DNA of 64,000 nt, from positions 1,310,266-1,374,265 of the forward strand of contig NZ_GG665866.1 of the NCBI RefSeq assembly GCF_000160115.1, written 5' to 3'. The notes below the pieces were generated by a model. That model was not told where the DNA came from, did not search any database, and saw only the letters and a program-made list of their open reading frames with translations. Both the position numbers and the translations under genes were made by a program. Positions within the stretch are counted from its first letter, which is position 1. Each line of letters opens with the position of its first letter. Positions 52,669 to 63,362 of this stretch are shown here, piece by piece. The stretch comes from Shuttleworthella satelles DSM 14600. GTDB taxonomy: Bacteria; Bacillota; Clostridia; Lachnospirales; Lachnospiraceae.

Positions 52669-55059
52669 CAGCGCCTTCAATATGGAATCCATAGACTGAT
52701 TCACATCCTCATCAGAGAGGTTCCTGTCCTTCGCGCGGAAGGTCAGAGTGTAGGCCATGGACTTGTAGCCGGACAGAATCTGCGCGCCCTCGTAGATATC
52801 AAAGAGCTCATAGGACTCCAGGATCCGGCCCCCGCAAGAGGCGAAGATATCCTCAATGTCTCCCGCGAGAATCTCCCTGGGCACAACCATGGAGAGATCT
52901 CTTCTGGAGGCCGGGAAGTTGGCAATTCCCTCATATTTGACAGCAAAGTTAGCATGACAAACCAGCTCCCCGACATCGAGGACCGCGACATAGACCGGAT
53001 CCTTGATCCCGTAGTTGCCAGCCGCGCTCGGATGCATCTGACCGATATATCCGATCTCCTGTCCCTCATAGTGGATATTGGCCTGGCGACCGGGATGCAG
53101 GAAGGGATATCCGCTCCCGGGATCATAGCTGACCCGGTCTCTCATATCCAGCTTGGCCAAAATCTCCTCAACAGCTCCCTTCATCTGATAGAAATCGATC
53201 GCTCCATAGCCGCCCAGCGTCAGCTTAAGACGCTCCTCGGGGAGCTCTGTCAGGGGCAGGGACTTGGCCAGGTATACATTTCCCATCTCGTAGAGCCAAA
53301 CATCCGCGTTGCGCCGGCTGTAATTGGTTCCAAGAGAGGTCAGAATTCCGTTTAAAGAGCAGGTTCTCATAATGGAGAAGTCCTCTCCCAGGGGATTTGA
53401 AATACGAATGGCCTTGCGCAGGGGATCTTCCGCGGGCAGCAGAAGCTTGTCAAAGACCCTGGGACTTTCGAAGGAATAGCACATAGCCTGCGAGAATCCG
53501 CAGAATTCGGCCGTATCACGAATCAGGCCCTCGATCCTCTGTTTCCTGCTCAGACCGCCGGCATAAGATCCTCCCGGCAGGCTGGTCGGAATATTGGCAT
53601 AGCCATAGAAGCGGGCGATCTCCTCCGCAATATCCGCGTCACAGTGCAGGTCCTGCCGGTAGGTCGGGATCTGCAGCTGCTCCTTTTCTCTGTCATATCC
53701 GATCCCCAGAGGCTTCAGGTATTCGATCATCTGCTCCGGACTGATCTGCGTCCCCAGTAAGTGATTATAGGCATCCGCCTGGAAGGGCAGAGTCCAGGGA
53801 TTAACCCTCTCGGGGTAAATGTCAATCACCCCGCCGACCACCTCTCCGGCGCCCAGCTCTTCTATCAGCTGGCAGGCCCGGTTCATCCCCTCAATGGCGA
53901 GATTGGGATCCAGTCCCTTCTCGAACTTGGCGGAGGCGTCTGTGCGCAGACCGGCTCTGCGGGAGGACAGGCGGATATTGGTCCCATCGAAGGTGGCCGC
54001 CTCAAAGAGCATGGTATGGACGTCATCCGTGATCATGGAATTTGCCCCGCCCATAATTCCGGCCAGGCCGATCGGCTTGTCTTTGTCACAGATCATCAGC
54101 ATGGACGCGTCCAGCGTGTGCTCCTGCCCATCCAGGCTTGTAAACTTCTCTCCCTCGGCGGCATTTCTGACCACAATCCTCTGATCGGCAATCCGGTCTA
54201 AATCATAGGCGTGCATGGGCTGGCCATACTCCTCCATGACATAGTTGGTAATATCCACAATGTTGTTGATGGGGCGAATCCCCTGCGCCATCAGGCGGCG
54301 CTGCATCCACTTGGGAGAGGGCGCGATTTTGACATTCTTGACAAGACGGGCCGTATAGCGGGCGCACAGGTCATGATTCTTCACCTCCACAGAGACATAG
54401 TCCCTGACATCCTCCCGGTTTCCGGTCTCTGTTACCGGATCAGGACAAAAATCTCTGCCGAAGGTCGCTGCGGCCTCTCTGGCCAGACCCAAAACAGAGA
54501 AGCAGTCGACGCGGTTGGAAGTGATTTCATACTCGACGACAACATCATCCAATCCCAGAGCCCTGACCACATCATCACCGGGCATAAGGTCCGCGTCCTC
54601 TTCAAAGACATAAATGCCGTACTCGGGCGCCTCCGGGTACATATCCCGGCTGCTTCCCAGCTCTTCAATAGAACACATCATGCCCTCGGAGGAAACGCCG
54701 CGGAGCTTTCCGGCCTTGATTCGGATTCCCCCTTCCGTCTTGCTTCCGTCATGGCCTCCCGCCACACGACCACCGTCCAGTGCGACAGGCACCAGCTGTC
54801 CTTCTCTGATATTTGGAGCTCCGGTCACAATCTGTATGGTCTTGGTTCCCACATCCACCTGGCAGATCAGCAGGTGATCAGAATCCTCATGAGGCCGGAT
54901 GGAAAGAATCCTTCCGACCACGATTTTGTCCAGATCCGCTGCCAGATCCGTGTAGTACTCGACCTTATTGCCCGCCAAAGTCATGGCATCCGCGAACTCC
55001 TGGGGCGTCACATCCAGGCCCGGAACCAGGGCCTTAATCCACTTGAGAGATGTTCTCAT
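52639..55059 (-). CDS. pheT: Phenylalanyl-tRNA synthetase, beta subunit
   Basis: The 806-residue large subunit of the alpha2-beta2 enzyme. Domains in order: an N-terminal tRNA-binding OB fold (about 40-150, with [17 protein letters not shown]), B3/B4 editing domain (about 210-390), B5 (about 405-475), core and C-terminal FDX-ACB anticodon-binding domain (about 710-805). Length and order are normal. It follows pheS, separated by a repeat-filled gap of 204 bp. Confidence 0.97.
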   Translation of the reverse strand: MRTSLKWIKALVPGLDVTPQEFADAMTLAGNKVEYYTDLAADLDKIVVGRILSIRPHEDSDHLLICQVDVGTKTIQIVTGAPNIREGQLVPVALDGGRVAGGHDGSKTEGGIRIKAGKLRGVSSEGMMCSIEELGSSRDMYPEAPEYGIYVFEEDADLMPGDDVVRALGLDDVVVEYEITSNRVDCFSVLGLAREAAATFGRDFCPDPVTETGNREDVRDYVSVEVKNHDLCARYTARLVKNVKIAPSPKWMQRRLMAQGIRPINNIVDITNYVMEEYGQPMHAYDLDRIADQRIVVRNAAEGEKFTSLDGQEHTLDASMLMICDKDKPIGLAGIMGGANSMITDDVHTMLFEAATFDGTNIRLSSRRAGLRTDASAKFEKGLDPNLAIEGMNRACQLIEELGAGEVVGGVIDIYPERVNPWTLPFQADAYNHLLGTQISPEQMIEYLKPLGIGYDREKEQLQIPTYRQDLHCDADIAEEIARFYGYANIPTSLPGGSYAGGLSRKQRIEGLIRDTAEFCGFSQAMCYSFESPRVFDKLLLPAEDPLRKAIRISNPLGEDFSIMRTCSLNGILTSLGTNYSRRNADVWLYEMGNVYLAKSLPLTELPEERLKLTLGGYGAIDFYQMKGAVEEILAKLDMRDRVSYDPGSGYPFLHPGRQANIHYEGQEIGYIGQMHPSAAGNYGIKDPVYVAVLDVGELVCHANFAVKYEGIANFPASRRDLSMVVPREILAGDIEDIFASCGGRILESYELFDIYEGAQILSGYKSMAYTLTFRAKDRNLSDEDVNQSMDSILKALKEKGIRLRE

Positions 55060-55130
55060 GCTTTTTCTCCTTATCTAGCGCCTTGCCTTCTGTCATCCAT
55101 CCGGCAGACCGATCATTTTTGCTTTCCTTC

Positions 55131-55263
55131 TGCCGGATGCTCTTGACCGAAAGCCTATCTTTTTCGCTTTCTCATTGCCGGACGCTTTCAATCGAAAATC
55201 CGTCTTCTTCGTTTTTCCTCTGCCGGATGCTCTTGATCGAAAACCTATCCTCTTCGCTTTCCC
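55131..55263. repeat. Tandem repeat of 45 bp between pheS and pheT
   Basis: Three copies with TGCCGGATGC starting at 55131, 55176 and 55221, plus a weaker one near 55095. They share TGCCGG, ATCGAAAA and TCTTCGCTTTC. The unit differs from the 36-bp repeat after pheT. It spans the end of pheS but does not encode its C-terminus. Confidence 0.85.
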
Positions 55264-56289
55264 TTAAAACTGGGACAGGAAACGATCGTCATTCTCATAG
55301 AGAAGGCGCATATCATCAATCTCATACTTGAGCAGAGAAATGCGCTCGAGACCGACGCCGAAGGCAAATCCCTGGTATTCTTCCGGGTCAATACCGCTCA
55401 TGCGCAGGACATCCGGGTGGACCATGCCGCAGCCGAGGATCTCAATCCAGCCCTCTCCCTTACAGAATCGGCAGCCCTTGCCTCCGCACTTAAAGCAGGA
55501 GACATCCACCTCGGCGGATGGCTCTGTGAAGGGGAAATGGTGGGGACGGAACTTAAGCCTGACGTTCTCCCCAAACATCTTATGGGCAAACTCCAGAAGG
55601 GTTCCCTTGAGATCTGCCATTGTGATGTTCTTATCAATCACCATTCCCTCGATCTGGTGGAAGGAGGGACTGTGGGTCGCGTCAACTTCATCCGCGCGGA
55701 AGACGCGGCCGGGTGCAATCATGCGAATGGGAAGCTTCCCCTTCTCCATCACGCGGACCTGTACCGGTGAGGTCTGGGTGCGCAGAAGAATGTCCTTATT
55801 GATATAGAAGGTGTCCTGCTCATCCTTGGCCGGATGGTTGGCGGGAATGTTGAGGGCCTCAAAGTTATAGTAGTCATATTCGATTTCAGGTCCCTCGACC
55901 ACCTCATAGCCCATGCCGATAAAGATCCGCTCCACCTCGTCCAAGACTCTGGTATTGGGGTGGCGGTGACCCAGCTTGATCTTTTTGGCCGGCAGAGTGA
56001 CGTCGATTGTCTCAGAGGCCAGCTTCCTGTTCAGAAGCTCCTCTTCCATCTTGCTCTTTCGGTCTGCCAGCTCCTGCTCGACCATCTGACGGACGTCATT
56101 GACCAGCTGGCCGAACTTGGGGCGCTCTTCCGCTGAGAGCTCCCGCATCCCCTTCATCAGCTCTTTGAGTTCTCCCCTCTTGCCTAAGACGGTCAGGCGA
56201 ACCTCATTGAGCTCCTCCAGATTTCCGGCCCTGGCAATATTCTCAAGGGTCCTCCGCCGAATTTCTTCCAGTTTTTCATTCACTGCCAT
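55264..56289 (-). CDS. pheS: Phenylalanyl-tRNA synthetase, alpha subunit
   Basis: Catalytic subunit that charges tRNA-Phe. From ATG 56289 (MAVNEKLEEIRRRTLE) it has 341 residues: an N-terminal coiled coil (about 1-90) and the class II core with GHRHPNTRVLDEVERIF, TSPVQVR, RVFRADEVDATHSPSFHQIEGMV (motif 2, about 203-225) and GFAFGVGLERISLLKY (motif 3, about 310-325). A longer frame from 56454 runs into the T-box and is rejected. Expression is set by the T-box. Confidence 0.97.
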   Translation of the reverse strand: MAVNEKLEEIRRRTLENIARAGNLEELNEVRLTVLGKRGELKELMKGMRELSAEERPKFGQLVNDVRQMVEQELADRKSKMEEELLNRKLASETIDVTLPAKKIKLGHRHPNTRVLDEVERIFIGMGYEVVEGPEIEYDYYNFEALNIPANHPAKDEQDTFYINKDILLRTQTSPVQVRVMEKGKLPIRMIAPGRVFRADEVDATHSPSFHQIEGMVIDKNITMADLKGTLLEFAHKMFGENVRLKFRPHHFPFTEPSAEVDVSCFKCGGKGCRFCKGEGWIEILGCGMVHPDVLRMSGIDPEEYQGFAFGVGLERISLLKYEIDDMRLLYENDDRFLSQF

Positions 56290-56344
56290 GGTCTTTCTCC
56301 TCCTGAAACAACCGCATGATTGCAGAGCCCGCATTCGATCATTA

Positions 56345-56670
56345 CGAAAAAAGTCTCCGTCCCCGAAGGGACGAAGACATAACTCCGCGGTACCACCCTG
56401 ATTTCTGCGTAAATACAGACTCTCCATGCGCCTAACGCGCGCCAACGTCATCACCTACTCGGCTATGCTCTCTCCTCGGATTGTCTTTTCAAATCCGCCC
56501 GAAAACGGATTCGGAGCATTTGCCTTTCAGAAATGCGGCTCCAACCTGAATTTCATCTGCTGTCTCCGTCGCCCCTCTCTCAACCGCGAAAGGGCTCTCT
56601 GTCACGGATTCACAGCGGCTTACTGTGGGTCTTCACTGCCTTTTTCCATATCGTGCTCAATCTTAGCATA
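56345..56670 (-). ncRNA. T-box leader (tRNA-Phe sensing) of pheST
   Basis: The conserved T-box motif AGGGTGGTACCGCGGAG lies at about 56383-56399 (minus strand). Downstream is a terminator stem (56353-56363 with 56368-56378) and a run of T ending near 56347. Upstream is a leader of about 250 nt with AGAGAG- and GAAATTCAGG-type Stem I elements; the codon TTC (Phe) at 56548-56550 is the likely specifier. Uncharged tRNA-Phe would stabilise the antiterminator and switch on pheST. Confidence 0.92.
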
Positions 56671-56779
56671 GAAGAGAGCCGGGTTCAAGGCGGGCTGATC
56701 GCAGGAAAGCCCATGAAAATGACCTGCATCTGCCAACCCACCCGGTTTTCCCTGTTCCCCGCAGAAAAATCGGCCGGGA

Positions 56780-59700
56780 TTACCTTCTGATTTTCTGATT
56801 CCCCCTTCTCTTCTTCAGCAGCAGGGCGATTGCTGACAGGGACAGAACCAGGCCGACAGCCTCCGGAATCATTGGCGCCAGATCTCCTGTCTTCGCCGCT
56901 TTCGCACTGACTCCAGCCGTCCGTCCGGCTTTCTTCGACGGATCGGCTGTCAACCGCTTTTGCCCGCTGGAGAGATTGCCCTGATTCTGACCTGATCCCC
57001 CATCGCCTCCTTGCTTTGACGGATCCGATGCTTTTGCCTCTTCCTTCTGAAGAGCTTCCATTGCCTTTTGCAAATCGAGGACTGCCGCGTCAATGAGAGG
57101 CTGATCGTAAAGGGAGATCTCCTCATTTGCCATGAGAGCCTCCGCCTTCGAGAGAGCGCTTTGCAGCTCATTTATATTTTCCTGTCTGTATCCCGACAGA
57201 TCTACTGCCTTCGCTTTTTCGATGGTCTCCTTCAGAATCGCCTTGTCCGCCTTGGGCTGAAGCCTGATCATCGCCTCCGCGAGAGCCTGTCTCGCCTGGT
57301 CGACATCTTCCTGCCTTGCCGACGGGTCTGCGAGCATCCTCTTTGCCGCATGGACCGCCTCCTCAAAGGCGTTCCATCCCGCGCTGAGATAGTTCTCTTT
57401 TTTGTAAGAGGCAGTCGCGTCCGTCAGTGCCGCAAGCGCTGTCTTGTCTCCCTTCTTGACCAGAGCTTTTGCCGCGTCGAGAAGTGCCTGATCCGCTTTC
57501 AGGACATCTGCCTCTTGCGCGTCCTCATCCTCAATGACCTTTTTGGCATTCGCAAGAGCCTCTGAAAAGGCATCTTTTTCTCTTCCATCGATATACAGAT
57601 CCAGATCCAGCGCCCTGTATAAGCTATCGTGATTTCTGAGCTTTGTCTTATCGCCTGCCTTGAGGCCCAGCCTCTGAATTTCCTCAATCAAAGCGGCTGT
57701 CGTATGATCGATGGTATCCTGACTGGACTGAATATTGGAGCTCACAGATTTCGCATAGGCAAATACCTGCTGAAAACTCTTCTGTACACTCGGAATTGCC
57801 TTGCTGACATCTTTATTATCCACACTCTTTTGGGCCACAGAAATGACCTGGTCGAGTCCGGCCCTGTTTGTGGTCACCTTGTCCTTCAGATAGAAGAGAC
57901 GGAAGGCGTCGACGCCGATCATTCCATAATAATCATATTGCCATGCCTTGTTGATCTTGAGTCTTACCTTGTCAGACTCGAATTCATCAAACGAAAAGAC
58001 CTTGGACTGAGCCCCTAAAGAGGCCCCCTTGACTGCCGCAACCCACTCGCTTCCATTCCAGTATTCAATATCCATGTCCGCGATATCATAGTAATTCTTA
58101 TAGAACCAATCCAGCGCCACTTCTGCTGTGTTCACTTTCACCGGTTGATCAAACTGAAGCTCCAGAAGAGTCGGGAAGTTTGTCGGGTACCATGCACTGC
58201 CATTCTTCCCATCCAGCGCCTTCTCCAGGCCTGCCGAATCGCCTGACGTCCCCTTGTCCGTAACAGAGCTGTGGTTCTGCTCAATACCCTCCGCCGTGTT
58301 CAGGGCCTCCTGGCTCAGATACTCCGCCGTATAGACCTTACTCATCTGACGTCTTCCCAGGAAGAGAGCGGCCTTTACCGTCTCTTTGGACCTTGTAACC
58401 GGGAAGGCTTCCCTGTACTCATCAGAGAACCACATCGGATCATTTCCGTCCGTCGTGTATCTGATCTGAAGATCGTCAAACTCGCTGGAGATCTCAATCT
58501 TATCATCGGAGCTGAGCGTGAGCTTGTTCTCCGGGCCTATTCGCAGGGTCAGTCTGTCCCACAGACCCAAAAGAGCATCCTTGGCGTGGTTGACGCTTTC
58601 CTGCATCAGCTCCAGTTGACTGACGCCGCACTCTTTGTCTTTCAAGAGCGCCTCAGCCGCATCCGTCTGCTTCTTCAGATCAGCGGCTGTCTTGATATAG
58701 CTTGCCCATTCCTCCTTTACATCTCTTTGATCGTAGACTTTTCTCGCCTCGTCATAGGCATCCCGCAGGGACATGGCGGCCTCGCCGACACGGATCGCCT
58801 TGCTTAAGCTCTGTGACTGCTTTTCATAGTCCTCCGCTTTTCCTTCCGCGATCACCTTCTCTGCTTCCTGAATCAGTTCATCCAGATGGGTCTTCTGTTC
58901 TGAAAGGAGCTGGCCCTTCATCTTCTCGGAGAGCTCCCTGGCCCTGTCGATGACACTTTTCAGCTTGTCGGGTGACGCATTGTAATCGATGGTATAGGTC
59001 TCTCCCGCCTCCGTCGCAAAGGAAATCTTATCGTTCGAAAGGACCTGGGGCGTCAGCTTGGAGCCGTCCGATTTTCTGATGCTGCAAGCGGCGATATCTT
59101 TATATTCTCCTGTAAATATGCCCCCGTTTCTCGATGTGATCTCAAAGCGGTCCGCTTTTCCGTTGGACCAGTCCATATTGATCTCAAAGTTGCCTCTTGC
59201 GACAATGCCCTTGACATGTCCTGTGCTCCACTGATCCGGAAGCGCGGGCAAGAACTGCACATATCCCAGCTGACTCTGAAGCAGCATTTCATTGACGCCG
59301 GCCGTATAGCCGAAGTTTCCGTCGATCTGGAAGATCGGTTTTTCCTTATAATTCGCTCCGCTTCCGTGGGAACAGAAGAGGTTTGTCAGGAATCCGGAAT
59401 TTCCGCCTCCAACATCTGACTGCACGAGCTTAAAGGCCTCTTCGGCATGCCCTGTACGGGCCCACAGATTCAGCTTATGGGCCTTTGACCAGCCTGTCGC
59501 GTCCAGTCCTCTCTCTTTCAGCGATACGATTGCCGCGTTCATATATTCCGGCTTGTCTTTGCTGATCAGATTACAGGGATATAACGCCATCAGATGCGAC
59601 AGGTGACGATGCGGCGGCTGCACTCCCGAGTTCTGCGCGCCGAGACTCTGTCTCCACTGAGGAATATCAATTTCCGGAAGATTTCCCGCCTGCGCTTTAC

Positions 59701-61648
59701 CGAAAGAGGTCTCTTCAAACCACTCCTTGACCTGTCCGCTCTTACCAACGATAACCGGATCCAGCTTGGACTGCTTTTCTTTCCACTCCGCTACCAGATC
59801 GCCGTCAAGCCCCAATGTCTCCGCCGCGTGAATGGTATTCTCCAGATGCTGCCAGATAAACTGCTGATCATAGGACGCCCCATTGACAATCGGCCCGTTT
59901 TCCGGGGAATAAGAGGGGGCGGATACGTAGCGCTGCTGATACTCACTCCAGTAGAGAGCCTTGTTCCAGAAATTAGCGACCTCTTTCATCGAGGGATATA
60001 ACTGCCGCAAATACTGAGTATCTCCGGTATACAGATAATATTCATAAGAATTGAGGAGAGCCCAGGCTGAGCCGATCGGATTCCATCCCGCCGCGTTATT
60101 CTTCTGTCCCAGGGCCGAGAACATATAGGGTGTACTGAAGCATCCCACGAGCCATCCGTTTTCTTCTCCTTCCCGGCTCTTGATCCCATAGGAAGCTGCC
60201 GCCGCATTGCGTCCCGCCTCCTTGAGAACATTCAGAAAGTCATTGTAGGGCTTCATGCATTCACCCAGATTACTTGCCATGGTCGGCCAGTAATTCATCT
60301 GAACATTGATGTTGAAGTGATAGTCCCCATACCATGTGAAGAAGCCTTCTCCCCAGACGCCCTGAAGGTTTGTCGGAAGAGATCCCTCTCTGGATCCGGC
60401 TATGGTCAGATAGCGTCCGAACTGATAGCACATCACCTCCAGCGCTCTCTGCTCTGCCGACATCGGAATCTGTCCTCCATTGTTTTCCACCATGTTGCGG
60501 TATCTGCGGATCAGTTCATCCGTGGGAATCTGCGGGATTTCTTCATCAAATCCCAATTCCATGCGGGAAAAGAGCGCGGAATGATCCTCCACATGATCCT
60601 TTTTCAGGACCTGATATCCCTTTTTCGCCGCGGCCTGAATTCTCTTTTTCACTGCCTTGTGCGGATCCTCTCCGCGGAAATTTGGCAGCTCCATCTTGTA
60701 GTCTGTGCCGCAAGCGAAAATCAATGTGACCGCGTTTGCCCCGGATACACGGATTGCCGGCTTCCCATCGTTTTCATCGCTGGAGATGCTTCCTCCCTCG
60801 TTGATGACCTTCAGCTGCGCTTCCGCTTTCAGTCCGTTTCCTCTCAGGGCATCGCGCATTGTAATTGTGTCGCCACGAACAACATTTGTATAGGCGTCTC
60901 CCCCGATCAAATTCTCAAGATTGGTCTTAAAGCTGATTTTCCCATCCTTATCCGCGCTCAGACGCACGGCCATGATGTTGTCCGGATAGCTGTTAAAATA
61001 CTCTCTGCAGTAGTGAACCCCCTCATAATCGTAGCTCACGGTCGCCAGGGCAGTTCGCATATCCAGATCTCTGACATAATTCGTCACCTTGGAAGGATCC
61101 TGGTCATTTGAAATATACAGATTGGCATAATCTGTCGGGGCGTCATAGCCCTTCAGATCTCCCATCAGCTTATTCAGCGCGTCCATTGCCTCCCCTTTTG
61201 TATCGGTTCCGCTCGCCTGATAGGAGTTTTCGTCAAATCCGAAGACATGCTCAGACTTATCATCCAATTTCTGACGAATTTCATTCAGATTGTCTTTGAT
61301 CTTCTGAAGGTCCTCTTCTGTACTGATCGGATTCGTTGTGCCATAGCTGTAGGTGGACTTGCCATCCGGCCCGCCCTCCCAGACCGTTTTTTCATTGATA
61401 TGAATTCGATCCTGGTTGATGCCCCCAAAAACCAGGCCACCCATATAACCATTGCCAATCGCCAGCGACTGTGTCTGCCAATCGCTCGCCGGCTTGTCAT
61501 ACCAGAGCCGCAAAAGATTGTCGGATTTCGCGTTGTTTTTACCTGTGACCCCTCCTGCTTCCCCTGCAAAAGCACTTGTCGGGACAAGAGAAACAGCTAT
61601 TGCCGCAGCTGTGATCAATCCGATCCAGCTTCGAAACTTCCTTCCCAA
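56780..61648 (-). CDS. Secreted, wall-anchored GH95 alpha-L-fucosidase with FIVAR-type repeats
   Basis: A 1622-residue surface enzyme that should release alpha-1,2-linked L-fucose from mucin or milk glycans. Signal peptide 1-28; GH95 N-terminal domain from about 45 (LRLWYDKPASDWQ, GNGYMGGLVFGG); catalytic barrel with HFNINVQMNYWP (Asn446, Asn448) and QIDGNFG (Asp about 776). Then a chitobiase-like segment (IRYTTDGNDP, about 1080), a galactose-binding F5/8-type domain (about 1150-1280) and several FIVAR-like helical repeats (about 1300-1560). The C-terminus has AAKTGD, a hydrophobic helix and RRGNQKIRR: an LPxTG-like anchor lacking the exact LP. Start is TTG with GGGAGG just upstream. Confidence 0.92.
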   Translation of the reverse strand: MGRKFRSWIGLITAAAIAVSLVPTSAFAGEAGGVTGKNNAKSDNLLRLWYDKPASDWQTQSLAIGNGYMGGLVFGGINQDRIHINEKTVWEGGPDGKSTYSYGTTNPISTEEDLQKIKDNLNEIRQKLDDKSEHVFGFDENSYQASGTDTKGEAMDALNKLMGDLKGYDAPTDYANLYISNDQDPSKVTNYVRDLDMRTALATVSYDYEGVHYCREYFNSYPDNIMAVRLSADKDGKISFKTNLENLIGGDAYTNVVRGDTITMRDALRGNGLKAEAQLKVINEGGSISSDENDGKPAIRVSGANAVTLIFACGTDYKMELPNFRGEDPHKAVKKRIQAAAKKGYQVLKKDHVEDHSALFSRMELGFDEEIPQIPTDELIRRYRNMVENNGGQIPMSAEQRALEVMCYQFGRYLTIAGSREGSLPTNLQGVWGEGFFTWYGDYHFNINVQMNYWPTMASNLGECMKPYNDFLNVLKEAGRNAAAASYGIKSREGEENGWLVGCFSTPYMFSALGQKNNAAGWNPIGSAWALLNSYEYYLYTGDTQYLRQLYPSMKEVANFWNKALYWSEYQQRYVSAPSYSPENGPIVNGASYDQQFIWQHLENTIHAAETLGLDGDLVAEWKEKQSKLDPVIVGKSGQVKEWFEETSFGKAQAGNLPEIDIPQWRQSLGAQNSGVQPPHRHLSHLMALYPCNLISKDKPEYMNAAIVSLKERGLDATGWSKAHKLNLWARTGHAEEAFKLVQSDVGGGNSGFLTNLFCSHGSGANYKEKPIFQIDGNFGYTAGVNEMLLQSQLGYVQFLPALPDQWSTGHVKGIVARGNFEINMDWSNGKADRFEITSRNGGIFTGEYKDIAACSIRKSDGSKLTPQVLSNDKISFATEAGETYTIDYNASPDKLKSVIDRARELSEKMKGQLLSEQKTHLDELIQEAEKVIAEGKAEDYEKQSQSLSKAIRVGEAAMSLRDAYDEARKVYDQRDVKEEWASYIKTAADLKKQTDAAEALLKDKECGVSQLELMQESVNHAKDALLGLWDRLTLRIGPENKLTLSSDDKIEISSEFDDLQIRYTTDGNDPMWFSDEYREAFPVTRSKETVKAALFLGRRQMSKVYTAEYLSQEALNTAEGIEQNHSSVTDKGTSGDSAGLEKALDGKNGSAWYPTNFPTLLELQFDQPVKVNTAEVALDWFYKNYYDIADMDIEYWNGSEWVAAVKGASLGAQSKVFSFDEFESDKVRLKINKAWQYDYYGMIGVDAFRLFYLKDKVTTNRAGLDQVISVAQKSVDNKDVSKAIPSVQKSFQQVFAYAKSVSSNIQSSQDTIDHTTAALIEEIQRLGLKAGDKTKLRNHDSLYRALDLDLYIDGREKDAFSEALANAKKVIEDEDAQEADVLKADQALLDAAKALVKKGDKTALAALTDATASYKKENYLSAGWNAFEEAVHAAKRMLADPSARQEDVDQARQALAEAMIRLQPKADKAILKETIEKAKAVDLSGYRQENINELQSALSKAEALMANEEISLYDQPLIDAAVLDLQKAMEALQKEEAKASDPSKQGGDGGSGQNQGNLSSGQKRLTADPSKKAGRTAGVSAKAAKTGDLAPMIPEAVGLVLSLSAIALLLKKRRGNQKIRR

Positions 61649-62128
61649 TTTTTACCTCCCACTTTCTTACATACAGATGATTTCCTGTGTGTTTTCACAC
61701 CCCTCTTTCCATCTACATCCTTCAAAACATCTTTGCCTGTGCATCCCCCCTTCTCTTCCTGTATTCCCGCGAACAGCAATCCCCCTTCTGCGCAGCGGAC
61801 GGGAATGCCCCATTCACGCGATAAACAGGAGTACCTTTATTGTTGATTGTCAGCCAGGTCAAAAAGGCCTAAACTGCAAAAAACCACGGGTTTAACCGCC
61901 AGGTATTATGAAAATCAATAAAAATCAACATAGTACCGAAGGAAAAACCACATGGTTCAAACTCATATTACATGGTATCAGTGAAAATTTCCACCCCAAT
62001 TTTCAGGTGAATTCTATCGGGGATTTTCAGGGTATTTTTAGCAGAAATTTGGGCAGAAATTTTGAGACGCGAATATTTTCAGCTCCCCTGTTTTCAGATA
62101 ATTTTAACCACAAAAGAAACAGTGCCTT
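61649..62128. other. AT-rich intergenic region upstream of the fucosidase
   Basis: 480 bp without a credible gene; a 74-codon frame (61908-62132) has no ribosome site. It must hold the fucosidase promoter, but none is clear. A small hairpin AAACC/GGTTT with a T-run on the minus strand at 61881-61893 could be a weak terminator of the aldo/keto reductase gene. Near-repeats of GAAATTT and ATTTTCAG occur between 61980 and 62090. Confidence 0.4.
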
Positions 62129-63280
62129 TTAATCCTTATGGGATTCAAACTCCTTCGCGACATCCACAAGCAAGTCCCGAATAGGAAGATGCTGCGGGCA
62201 TACCTTCTCGCACTTCCCACATTTAATACAAGATGACGCAGACCCGTGTCCGTTCGCCGTCAAAACCGTCTGATAGTAGAAATCCTGATTCCAGGAATCA
62301 AACTGTCTCTTGCCGTTGAGGCAGGAGAAAAGGTCCGGAATCAAAATATCCTTCGGGCAATGGTTCTCCTCCACACAATAGTGACAAGAGGTACAGGGGA
62401 TCAGGTTCTGGTCCAGAAAAATCCTGCGAACCTCTTCGATTGCCTTCTTTTCTTCCTCCGTCAGGTGCCTGTAATCTGTCATGAAAGAGAGATTGTCCCT
62501 CATCTGTTCCATATTGCTCATGCCGGAGAGGACCATAACCATATTGTCCGGATCCGCCGCAAAGCGAATCGCGTATGAGGCATTGCTCAGATGCTTTTCG
62601 GAATCCTTCTGCAGCGCGTCAAAGATTTTCTGCGCCTTCTCCGGAAGCTGGATCAGCCTTCCTCCTTTGACCGGCTCCATAACAATAACCGGTTTCTGAT
62701 GCCTGACACAGACCTCATATACCTTTTTTGACTCCACTGTCGCGTCCATGTAATCAGCGTAATTGTACTGGATCTGAACGACCTCAATCTGCGGGTTCTC
62801 CTCTAAAATCCGGTCCAGAACCTCCGCTTTATCGTGAAAAGAGAGACCGACATGGCGGATCTTTCCCTCTCTCTTCAGGTCAAAACAGGTCTCATAGGCG
62901 TGACACTTCCTGAATTTCTTATAATTCTGGGCATTCTGGGCATGGAGAAGGTAAAAATCAAAATAGTCCACTCCGCAGGCCTCAAGCTGACTCTGAAAGA
63001 AGGGACGAATGTCTTCCTCACACTTAAAGTAAGAATCCGTCAATTTATCTGTCAGGAGGTAGGACTCCCTGGGATAGCGTTTGGTCAAGAAGTCCCTGAT
63101 CGCCAATTCTGACTTGCCGTCAATGTAGCCGTGAGCTGTATCAACATAATTAAATCCGGCTGCCAGAAAGAGGTCGATCATCTCCTTACACTGTTCAAGA
63201 TCAACCTGCTCATTCTCCAGCATGGGCAGGCGCATACATCCAAAACCAAAGTTCTTCTTAATCTCCGGGAACCAGTTCAT
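62129..63280 (-). CDS. Aldo/keto reductase with C-terminal Fe-S cluster motifs
   Basis: A 383-residue NAD(P)H-dependent oxidoreductase. The aldo/keto reductase barrel (about 1-285) has GFGCMRLP, NYVDTAHGY (catalytic Asp/Tyr), LTDKL and QIQYNYAD. The C-terminal part (about 300-375) has CTSCHYCVEENHCP and CIKCGKCEKVCPQHLP, two cysteine clusters of a bacterial ferredoxin-like domain. This family is common in anaerobes; natural substrate is unknown. It is monocistronic between tRNA-Trp and the fucosidase. Confidence 0.93.
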   Translation of the reverse strand: MNWFPEIKKNFGFGCMRLPMLENEQVDLEQCKEMIDLFLAAGFNYVDTAHGYIDGKSELAIRDFLTKRYPRESYLLTDKLTDSYFKCEEDIRPFFQSQLEACGVDYFDFYLLHAQNAQNYKKFRKCHAYETCFDLKREGKIRHVGLSFHDKAEVLDRILEENPQIEVVQIQYNYADYMDATVESKKVYEVCVRHQKPVIVMEPVKGGRLIQLPEKAQKIFDALQKDSEKHLSNASYAIRFAADPDNMVMVLSGMSNMEQMRDNLSFMTDYRHLTEEEKKAIEEVRRIFLDQNLIPCTSCHYCVEENHCPKDILIPDLFSCLNGKRQFDSWNQDFYYQTVLTANGHGSASSCIKCGKCEKVCPQHLPIRDLLVDVAKEFESHKD

Positions 63281-63362
63281 CGAACACCTCCTCTACCTTC
63301 TCTATACATATTACACCCTTTCACCGCCGCATGGCATCGTCGCCTCCGGGCAAATGCGCAAA

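Noticed and set aside
61908..62132. 74-codon ORF upstream of the aldo/keto reductase end
   Set aside because: No ribosome site, no similarity seen, AT-rich intergenic DNA, and it overlaps the end of a real gene.
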